Assembly: GCA_030524715.1 (NCBI GenBank)
Contig: JAUNGB010000007.1
Location: 1 to 64,000, forward strand
Reading direction: 5' to 3'
Source: Eubacteriales bacterium
Lineage (GTDB): Bacteria > Bacillota > Clostridia > Lachnospirales > Lachnospiraceae
DNA length: 64,000 bases
This document shows, one piece after another, positions 1 through 9,800 of the stretch. A program made the translations under genes and the position numbers. The notes under the pieces are model-generated. The model worked only from the letters and a program-made list of their open reading frames with translations. It searched no databases and was not told the origin of the DNA. How positions within the stretch are numbered: the stretch's first letter is position 1; the number at the start of each line of letters is the position of its first letter.

Positions 1-8
1 TTTGTCAT
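1..8 (-). CDS. Start of a divergent gene cut by the window edge
   Basis: Only the start is inside the window. Read on the minus strand, an AGGAGG at 21-16 lies seven bases before an ATG at 8-6, followed by ACA. Nothing can be said of the product beyond an initial Met-Thr. It is transcribed away from the giant surface-protein gene, so it shares the intergenic region 9-253 with it; a regulator would be a natural neighbour but this is not visible. Confidence 0.4.
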
Positions 9-81
9 AAGAGAACCTCCTTTAGAAGTGATGAAAAGAAATGATTGATAGATGTGTTTTTAACAATTAAGAGAGAATTTT

Positions 82-98
82 GACCATAACCAATGGTC
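82..98. promoter_or_regulatory. Inverted repeat in the divergent intergenic region
   Basis: GACCAT at 82-87 and ATGGTC at 93-98 form a perfect 6-bp inverted repeat with a 5-bp spacer. It lies between the divergent gene at the left edge and the giant gene at 890. It could be a repressor operator for either; no partner copy was seen elsewhere in the window. Confidence 0.25.
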
Positions 99-253
99 TG
101 ATAAAGAAATTACATAAAAACTGTAAGGAAACTATAACATACCGGAACGATAGATGCAAGAATTATCTTGAAAAATAAAAACCGTGTGTTCCTGTTTGTA
201 CCGTAGATATGAATGGAAATTTGTATTGAGCAGGCTGATCTGTAAACAGCAAT

Positions 254-326
254 ACATTTTGTGCAGATTTTTTACATCTTGTGCAAATTTCTTTGATGGA
301 GAAAGCAGGATATGTTAAAGTATAAA
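254..326 (+). promoter_or_regulatory. Direct-repeat operator and promoter of giant gene 1
   Basis: ACATTTTGTGCA at 254-265 and ACATCTTGTGCA at 274-285 are direct repeats (11 of 12 bases the same) with starts 20 bp apart, the arrangement used by LytTR-type response regulators of the AgrA/VirR kind. A -10-like TATGTT follows at 311-316, 37 bp after the start of the second repeat; TATAAA at 321-326 is an alternative. No good -35 is visible, which fits an activator-dependent promoter. The same layout recurs before giant gene 2 (11098-11160). That a LytTR protein binds here is an inference. Confidence 0.5.
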
Positions 327-401
327 TAAAGCAATATAAAAGTAAAATAACCTATCCGTGTTTGAATTATTCTCAGTTATGGGAGGGAATGGAGAATAGT
401 T

Positions 402-518
402 ATGGGAAAGGGAATCTGGAATTTCAGGGGAATCCCAGATATAACAGGAGACAGGACAGATATGGGAAATTATATGACAGATATGAGGGATTTAAATCAG
501 GTAAAAGATATGAGATGA
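402..518 (+). CDS. Possible 38-aa leader ORF of giant gene 1
   Basis: An ATG at 402 is preceded by GGAG at 391-394 with seven bases between, and the frame runs 38 codons to TGA at 516-518. The peptide is charged, begins MGKGIWNF and has no signal peptide. It sits in the long purine-rich leader downstream of the putative promoter. It may be a regulatory leader peptide or chance; no homology is recognised. Confidence 0.25.
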   Translation: MGKGIWNFRGIPDITGDRTDMGNYMTDMRDLNQVKDMR

Positions 519-626
519 GAGATGGCTCGCGGGCGAGTCTTGAAGATATTTGATATAGGTTAAGATTAATATTAATGACGAGTTAAGAAAGTGGGAAGAT
601 AATATGATGAATGTGAAGAGGAAAAT

Positions 627-651
627 CTCCCTGTACATTATTAATGTAGGG
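627..651 (+). other. Leader hairpin before the G9 tract
   Basis: TACATT and AATGTA around an ATT loop, extended by CCC and GGG with a two-base bulge, form a hairpin just 5' of the G9 tract. It is one of three stem structures in this leader, together with an imperfect GGTACCGA/TCGGACC pairing after the G tract and the terminator. This suggests a structured regulatory RNA. Confidence 0.35.
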
Positions 652-659
652 ATAGCTCT

Positions 660-668
660 GGGGGGGGG
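660..668 (+). repeat. Homopolymeric G9 tract in leader 1
   Basis: Nine consecutive G residues lie 30 bases upstream of the terminator hairpin and 221 bases upstream of the giant gene start. Homopolymer G runs of this length are prone to slipped-strand mispairing. An identical-length run sits at the matching place before giant gene 2 (11337-11345). Confidence 0.8.
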
Positions 669-697
669 TACCGAAGCAATTTGTTTCTCGGACCGTC

Positions 698-725
698 AGA
701 CAGGCAGGATAAGCCTGTCTTTTTT
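698..725 (+). terminator. Leader intrinsic terminator before giant gene 1
   Basis: AGACAGGC at 698-705 and GCCTGTCT at 713-720 form a perfect 8-bp stem with a 7-base loop, followed immediately by five T residues. It is 164 bases upstream of the giant gene on the same strand and no other strong promoter was seen between, so it probably works as an attenuator. Confidence 0.7.
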
Positions 726-889
726 GGATGGGATAAATGTTGTATTAAGAGGCGTATGCCGCCTGCGGTTTTTCCGTGGGTGCGCTGCGCCTTTTTATGT
801 TGCACTAAAGACCGTTTTACAGACCGTATGAACAGACCTGCGGCAGAAATTTTATAGACAGAATAACGGATGTAAGGAGGTTATAATAA

Positions 890-3800
890 ATGAAAATAAC
901 GAAAAAAAGAAAGGGTTCAGCGGCGCTTGCGGTGCTGCTGGCAGTAATAATGACGATCCAGACGGGAATTCCCGTGTCTGCGGCAGACGACTCTGTGTTG
1001 CTGTTTACGGAAGGAGATTCGGCAGAAAGCGCCGTTTCCCTTGGAGCACAGGAGGGATCAGCGGGATTTTCATCGGAAGCCCTGACTGACGTTCCGGAGG
1101 AAACGCCGTCAGAAAGCTTGGCGGAAACACCGGAGAAAGTACCGGAAGAAGCACCAACGGAGACTCCTGCGGAAGACGTGGATGTTTTCACGGAAGGAAA
1201 TACGGCAGAGACTCCGGATAATACCCCCGCCGAGTCTCCTGATGAAAACTCTGGTGAAGTTCCGGCGGAGATGTCAGAAATTTCGGCGGGAGAGGAATTG
1301 ACGGACGGGACGGAGGAAACGGAGATCTTTTCAGCGGAGGAAAGCGCCGAAGAGACAGCGCTTCTGGCAGCTGGCTCTCTGACGCTGGATGCCTCTGAGG
1401 GAAATATAGGGCTGGATGTGGATGATAATGGTAATACGACCTGGTATCAGACAACTGGGTACACATTTCCGTCTCCCAGTTATTGGCACTCTTATACCGG
1501 GACGGTCACGATCACGGGAACAGGAAATGCCCAGTTGTCAATTCATGGAGGAAAACATACGGTTATATTGGATAATGTCGGCCTGAAGCCTCTAGGAAGG
1601 CAGGATACATCAGGTTCAGCCAGACCTGCGGTAGCCATTTACAGTGGAAGTACGGTTAATCTGGAGATTAGAGGGGACTGCACATTTAAGGGCAGTTCCA
1701 GTTACTATGATCCAACAGGAGAGTATAGCAGTCTTGAAGGCCTCCGTATAGATGACAACAGCCACCTGACGATTTCCGGAAGCGGTACTCTTCAGATTAA
1801 CGGAGGTGATTCTCTTACTAAAAAATCCGGGGTAGGCTCCAGAGGAATATGCATAACACAAAAAAGCAGCCTGAATATTGGAGGGGATGTTGAAGTAAAT
1901 ATATCCGGGGGGAATATGACAGATGAATATAAGGAAACTACACCGGGGCGTGGCATGTATATTAATAATTATTCTTCGTTTTCTTTTTCCGGTAAAAAGC
2001 TAAGCATAGAGGGGCGGTCAGGGGTAAATGTTTTAAACAATAGTTCGTTTACACTCTCAGCCGGAGAGACGAAGGTAACGAGCAGGCTGACGGATGAAGC
2101 TGCTGTCGATGGTAGCTCTGGTTCAGCCCTGGCAGTTCCTCAGGAGGGTTATTCTGTGCGGATAAAGAAAGGAAACGCAACCTCATGGTCTACGTCTTCC
2201 GTTTCAATCGCCACATCTGAAAAAGAGCGTTCTCTGGAAGTAAGCTTTGATCAAACCAAGTATTCTGTAACGCTGCAGAGTGATGGAAACGGCGCTTCGC
2301 AAGGCGGCAGCTATCTTCCGGGAACCGAAGTCTCTATCAGCGCGGGAACCAAAGAGGGATATGGATTTGAACATTGGGAAAGCAGTGGCTCCGGAAGCTT
2401 TAAAAACTCTCGCAGCGCAGATACAGTCTTTATCATGCCGGCAGAAAATGTGACCATTCAGGCGGTTTTTGCAGAACTGCGTACACTGACGGTAGAAGGC
2501 GGAACGGTAAACGGCCAAACCTCTGTTAAAGGGATCCCCGGCTCACAGGTAACTATTGAACTGGGGAAGGTTGCTCAGGGCATGGCATTCCTGAACTGGG
2601 AGCTTACCGGCGGAGGAAGCCTTTCTAATGCGAAAACTACGTCCCCTGTCTATACCTTCGGAGAAGTGGATGGAACAGTAAGCGCCAAGACAGTCGAAGG
2701 AGAAGAATTGAGAGATTTTGTGGTTGCAGGCACAGATGGAAGCTATAATTATAATTTTAATTCGTCGAATGGGCAAGGACGCCTGGAAATCACCGGAAGC
2801 GGGACATACTTTATCTACATGAGATCAGGAGTTAATACCACTTCAGATCGGATTTACGTGGGCGATAAGGCAAGCCCGACCATTGTCCTGAATGATATTA
2901 ATATTGATAGTACTGGCAAAGGCAATTCCCCTTTGAGCATATTATCTTCCGGAACCGTTACATTGAAGCTCAACGGAACGAATATGCTTTCATATAACGG
3001 AGGGTCAAATGGCCTTGGTGTTACTTTACAAAAGAATAACAGTGGAACCCTGATTATTACCAGCCTGGAGGGGGACGGAAAGACTTCGGGAGAACTGAAT
3101 GTGATTACTACTTCCTATAGCGCAGTAGCAATTGGCAATCACAATAATTCATGCACTAACATAAAAATCCGGGGCGGTACGATTAATGCCAAAGCTCCAG
3201 AAAAACCGGCTATCGGAGTGGGATACGTCGGTGGTAGTGATTCGCTTAGGGATATTGAGATCACCGGAGGGAAGGTAACGCTTACAGGAGGTTCTACAAC
3301 TAATAAGGCAATTGGAGTTTGGAATGCTAGCGATAAAAAGGACATTAACCTTGATAACTTTATTTCCGGAATTACTGTTGCGGACGATGCCCTGATCAAA
3401 CAGGGAGATGGCAGCGCCTCGGAACCTACGGATGCTTCTGCTGTGGTAAAAGGTACGAAGCGGTATGTGGAGATTACTTTTGGAGACGATATCGGTTCCA
3501 CAGTCACAGGAGTCAGCGTCACACCGAACAGGTTATCCATAGATGCGGGAGAGACACAGCAGTTTTCGGCTGAGGTATCGGGTGGAAGCAATATCGTCAG
3601 TCGAAACGTAACCTGGTCTGTATCCGGAAATACCAGCAAGTCCACCGCGATTGACGGCAATGGCTTTCTCACGGTGGGAGCCGATGAAACAGCAACGGAA
3701 CTGACGGTTACCGCAGCTTCCGAAGTTAATAGCCAGAAGACAGGAACCGCTTCCGTGACGGTGATTCCATTACTTATTACTTTGGAAGATTACCAGATGG

Positions 3801-6800
3801 AACTGTCTATGGAAAGCTGGATAGTAGACACTGATCCAAAGAAACCGCAGGCTAAGGTCAACGGCGTAGATGAAAAAAACCTTAACATCACCTACAGCTA
3901 TCTGGAAAAAGGGGGCGATCAATGGACAAATGAGATACCAACTAAGGCAGGAACCTATCTGGTTAAAGCCCGTTTTAAAAGTGATACGTATTCGGGAGAG
4001 AAAACCGCAGAGTTTAAGATAGCTGAGGCGTCTCTTACACTTGATAGTGCGGTGTTGGTTGAAAGAACCTATGACAGTGAACTGAAATCTGCCGAGGTAA
4101 AGGAAGTAATCTTTGGCGGGCTTGCAAATGGGGAAACGCTGCAATTGGGAACAGATTATAGTGCGGAAGCGGTTTATGAAGATGCGGATGCGGGAACAAA
4201 TAAGCCTGCGACGGTTATGGTTACTTTAGAAGATTCCGAAAAGACCGCAAAGTATTTGTTGGGAACAGGTACGACAGGTATTTTGTCCGCAACCGGAACA
4301 GTTAATCCAAAGGAGGTTACAAATCCGACCATTCAACTGAACAAAGAGAGTTATGAATGCAACGGCACACCAGTAGAACCGACGGTCGTTTCCGTAAAAG
4401 ACGGGGACACGGTAATTCCCGATACGGAATATATTGTAGAATATGAAAATAATACAGAGCCGGGAACGGGTACTGTCAAGATCGTCAACCGTAACGGAGG
4501 AAATTATACGGTGAGCGGCTCCGTTACCTTTTCCATTACCTGTGAACACAGCCAGTATGACGAAAATGGCTTCTGCGAAGGCTGTCAGAGCTACTATCAG
4601 CCTGCCGCAGAGAAGGATGGAGTATATGAGATCAGTAATGCGGGACAGCTTTATTGGTTTTCGGCTCTGGTAAGGGGAGATAACACCCATGCGGAATTTG
4701 ATAACATTATAGTTCCGGCGTCCGGAGTCTACGCTGTAATTACCAACTCGATCACTATCCCGGGGAGCAAGAGCGCCGACTGGGTGCCGATCGGCACTAA
4801 GGAAAAGGTATTTAGCGGAAGCTTTGACGGAGGGCAGCAGAAGCTGGAAGGACTGCCGGGAATGCTGTTCGGCACAGTGAAGAATGCATCCCTTACCAAT
4901 ATTTGTATTGAGAGTGGGAACTTCAGCGAAAATCAGCAATACGCTGAGCATACCGGTTCTATTGCGGGAACGATTGAGAACAGTACGTTGATAAACAGCT
5001 ACAGCAAGGCCGTGTTCACAGGCAGCGCCGAAAGTTCCAAGGACGTGGGCGGTCTTATAGGAAAGGCGTGCGGAACGATCAGTAACTGCTATTTTGCAGG
5101 AACGCTGAACGGAACCGCAGGAACTACCGGCGGTCTGGTGGGAAGCTCCTGGGGGGACAGCCAACACCTGACCATGAAAAACTGCTATGTATACAGCGAC
5201 GGCATTTCCGGCACCGGTCCTTATATCGGGGCTGTTATCGGCTGGTATCATACTAACAGCAGTGTTTCCAATTGTTACTACTATGTGGAAGGCGGAGAAA
5301 GCCTGAAGGCTGCCGGGGCCGGAGATGGTGGTGATCCTGAACAGACAGAGAGAAAAGACAAAACACAGTTTTCCGGCGGAGAGACAGCGTGGCTGCTTAA
5401 CAGCGGAAAGTCTGACGGTACACAGGCATGGTACCAGAAAATCGACAGCGACGCTTTGCCGGTTCTCCAGAAAACAAGCGACAATACCGTTTATAAATTA
5501 AGCTGTACTTTTTATGGCCCGGATTCAACATCTGAGGAAATAACAGTAAAAACAGTATATTCCAACAGTAATTCTGAACAGGAGACAGCGTTCCCGGAGA
5601 ACCCGGAAACAGATTATCGGTGGGTTTGGTATACTGATGCCCAATATAGCGGCGAAGCAGTGGAAAAGGCACATGTGTCTGTTGATGGTAATAAATATTA
5701 CGCTAAAAGGGAACCGATTGCTTACAAGGTGACGCTGCATACAAACGGAGGAACAATCTCGGAAGGTAAGAATGTGACTAGCTATACCTACGGTCAGGGT
5801 GTATCTCTGCCTACGGCAAGCGACATGAGCAATGATGGTTATACGTTTATAGGCTGGTATAAGGACAGTTCCTACAAGAATGGTCCGGTCGAAGAGATCA
5901 GCAGCACCGATACCGGCGATAAGGAATATTATGCGAAGTGGCTTTCCGCAAACTCATCCGTAACGGAGGTTTCCATCAGTGGCACTGCCGGAGTAATAGA
6001 CGGCACTGAAATCACAGTCGTCCTGCCTTTTGGGACAGATTCTTTGCCTACGAATGGTGGTTCGGTATTGATAACGCCGGCGACTGGCGCCAAAGTCACA
6101 TCCGGCCCAGATACCAATGACAATGGAGCAACCTGGACCTTTACTGTGACCGCGCAGGACGGGACAACAACAAAAGACTACACGCTCCATGTATCTATAG
6201 CAGAAGATCCGGCAACGGAAAACCGCGCGGATGTAGAAGCAGCAAAGGCTATGATTGAGGAACACGACTGGACGGTTTCCCAGACAACAGCAAGCACAGA
6301 GGACACAGTAAAAGAATGGATTAAACAGCAACTTGCGGGCATGAGCCTGAACGGCGTAGACTATATAGTTGAGATGAACAGTCTCACAGCCGCGGAAGAA
6401 GGAACCGCAGCTGACCGGGATGGTACGAACGGAACCTTTGCCTTTACCGTGAATCTCTCGAAAGGGGAGGACACCGGGGACATCGCCACCAGTACCTATG
6501 CAGAAGCCAGTGTTTCTGTGACAACAGGCGTCATTACCGCCACTCCTTATACTAAGTGGACGGTCACAGTCAATGCCGGAAATGGCGGAACTGTCAGCGG
6601 AGGCGGAACATATGAAGAAAACAGCACCGTAACACTGACTGTTGATCCTAATAACGGCTACCGGTTTATAGAATGGAGAGAAGATGGCAAAACTGTCAGC
6701 ACGGAAATGAAATTCTCCTTTAAAGTAACCAGTGACCGTACACTGACCGCTGTCTTTAAAGAAGAGACTTACCAAGTGACGTTGTACACAAACGGAGGAA

Positions 6801-9800
6801 CAATTTCGGAAGGCAAGGATGTGTCCAGTTATACCTACGGTCAGGGTGTATCCCTGCCTACGGCAAGCGACATGAGCAATCCAGGATATACGTTCATGGG
6901 ATGGTATGAGGACAGTTCCTACAAGAATGGCCCGGTCGAAGAGATCAGCAATACCGATACCGGCGATAAGGAATACTTTGCGAAGTGGCTTTCCGCGGAC
7001 GCATCCGTAACGGAGGTTTCCGTCAGCGGCACTGCCGGAGTAATAGGCGGCGCGGAGATCACAGTCGTCCTGCCTTTCGGGACAGATTCTTTGCCTACAG
7101 ACAGTAGCGCGATATCGGTAACGCCAGCGACCGGTGCTAAAGTCACATCCGGCCCCAATACCGATGACGAGGGAGCAACCTGGACCTTTACCGTGACTGC
7201 GCAGGACGGGACAACAAAAGACTATACGATCCATGTATCTATAGCAGAAGATCCGGCAAAGAAAAACCGCGTGGATATAGAAGCGGCAAAGGCTTTGATC
7301 GAGGGACGCAACTGGACGGTTCCCCAGGCGACGGCAAACACTGAAGAGACAGTAAAAGAATGGATCGAACAGCAGCTTAAAGAGCAGCTTGCGGGCATGA
7401 ACCTGAACGACGTAGACTATACAGTTAAGATGAACAGCTTCATGGCTGCGTCAGAAGGAACCGCCGCCGACCGTGACGGTACGAACGGAGCCTTTACCTT
7501 TACCGTGAAGCTTTCAAAAGGGGAGAACACGGGAAATATTGCTACCAGCACCTATGCAGAAGCCAGTGTTTCTGTGACAACAGGCGTTATTACCGCTACT
7601 CCTTATACCAAGTGGACGGTTACAGTCAATGCCGGGTATGGCGGAACCGCCAGCGGAGGCGGAACATATGAAGAAAACAGCACCGTAACACTGACTGTTG
7701 ATCCTAATAACGGCTACCGGTTTATAGAATGGAGAGAAGACGGTAAAACTGTCAGCACGGAAACGAAATTCTCCTTTACTGTAACCAGTGACCGTACACT
7801 GACCGCTGTTTTTAAAGAAGAGACTTACCAAGTGACGCTGCACACAAACGGAGGGACAATCTCAGAAGAGAAGAATGTGACCAGTTATACCTACGGTCAG
7901 GGTGTATCCCTGCCTACAGAAAACGATCTGAGCAATCCGGGATATACGTTCATAGGCTGGTATGAGGACAGTTCCTACAAGAATGGCCCGGTTGAAGAGA
8001 TTAGTAGTATCGATACCGGCGATAAGGAATTCTTTGCAAAATGGCTTTCCGCGGATGCATCTGTAACGGAGGTTTCCATTAGTGGTACTGCCGGAACGAT
8101 AAGCGGCACGGAAATCACAGTCGTTCTGCCTTTCGGAACAGCATCCCTGCCTACGGACAGCAATACGGTATCGGTAACGCCAGCAGACGGTGCCAATGTC
8201 ACCTCCGGCCCAGATACAAATGACGGCGGAAAAACCTGGACCTTTACCGTGACCGCGCAGGACGAGACAACAGCAAAAGACTACACGATCCATGCATTTA
8301 TAGCAGAAGATCCGGCAATGGAAAACCGTGCGGATGTGGAAACAGCAAAAACTCTGATTGTGGGACGCGACTGGACGGTTCCCCAGACAACAGCAAACAC
8401 CGAGGACACAGTAAAAGAATGGATTAAACAGCAGCTTGCGGGCATGAGCCTGAACGGTGTAGACTATATAGTTGAGATGAACAGTCTTACAGCCGCGTCA
8501 GAAGGAACCGCAACCGACCGGGACGGTACGAACGGAACCTTTGCATTTACCGTGAATCTCTCGAAAGGGGAGGACACCAAGGACATCGCCACCAGCACCT
8601 ATGCAGAAGCCAATGCCTCTGTGACAACAGGCGTCATTACCGCCACTTCCTATACCAAGTGGACGGTCACAGTCAATGCCGGGTATGGCGGAACTGTCAG
8701 CGGAGGCGGAACATATGAAGAGAACAGCACTGTAACACTGACTGCTGTACCCAATAGCGGCTACCGGTTTATAGGTTGGAAGGAAGGCGGCAAAACTGTA
8801 AGCACAGAAGCGGAAATTTCCTTTACTGTAACTAAAGACCGTACGCTGACCGCTGTTTTTGAAGAAATATATTATCCTCCGGTGATTACTCCAAGTCCAA
8901 CCCCGTTGCCGCCGTCCGGATGGCTCCACCGTCCGGACGGCGGCATCCAGACGCCGAACGGGACGGTAATCCAGCCAGGCGGAACTATTATTCTGCCGGA
9001 TGGGACGGAATTGAAACCGGATGAGGACGGAAACAAACCTGAGATTAGTAAAGACGGAACAGTTACGGATATCAACGGAACCGCGATTAAGCCGGATGGA
9101 ACCATTATTCTTCCCGGCGAAGATAAAGAATCTGACAAGGATAACACCATTGTAGAACAGGGAGAGGGAACGAAAGCGCCAATCTATGATCCGGAGACCG
9201 GAAACGTCACCGTACAGGACGGAAACCAGGTAACTTTGCCCGATGGAACAAAGGTGACGCCACCTGCCGGTTCCACCGTCCAGCCGGACGGAAGCATCCG
9301 TACTCCGGATGGAACGACCACGAAACCTGACGGCACTGTTATCGATCCTGATGGAACGACCAGCAAACCCGATGGCACCGTCATCGATCCTGATGGGACG
9401 ACCACGAAACCTGACGGCACCGTCATCGACCCCGACGGAACTATCCACAACACGGACGGAAGCGTACAGTCCGCAGACGGAACGTATCTCCGCCCGGCAA
9501 CCCCGTGGCTGGAAAGCGCGGAGGTATTTGCCACAGGCAATCAGGTACGGGCAGTCCTTTCCGGCCCGGCTGCAGGAGCTGAGGGATATGATTATGTTAT
9601 CAGCAAAAATATCAACTGCATCAGAGATAAAGACTACCTTGCTGTCAGCAAGAATATCCTTCTGACAAAAACGGATTTCCGGTATATTCCGAAAGGAACT
9701 TATTATGTATACTGTCATGCGTGGATACGGGGCGCTGACGGAAAGAAGGTATTTGGAAACTGGTCTAATTATAAAACCGTAACAGTGACTGCGACTACTC

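Larger units (their letters stand above)
604..831 (+). other. Leader open frame spanning the G9 tract and terminator
   Basis: From ATG 604 (weak ribosome site GGGAAG just upstream) an open frame of 75 codons crosses the G9 tract at 660-668 and the whole terminator at 698-725, ending at 831, 58 bases before giant gene 1. With one G fewer the frame would stop at TAA 710-712 (numbered on the present sequence), inside the terminator loop; with one more it would stay open past the terminator. The amino-acid sequence is not recognised. I regard it as a candidate regulatory leader rather than a normal gene. Confidence 0.25.

Noticed and set aside
362-553. Open frame of 63 codons in leader 1 from a TTG
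   Set aside because: Purine-rich low-complexity sequence and a TTG start without ribosome site; the 402-518 frame is better placed.
600-890. Known riboswitch (c-di-GMP, glycine or other) in leader 1
   Set aside because: The hairpins are clear but no conserved riboswitch core sequence could be matched by eye.
9308-9433. Possible CRISPR-like repeats
   Set aside because: The units are contiguous, in frame and encode DGTTxKPDGTVIDP; there are no unique spacers.
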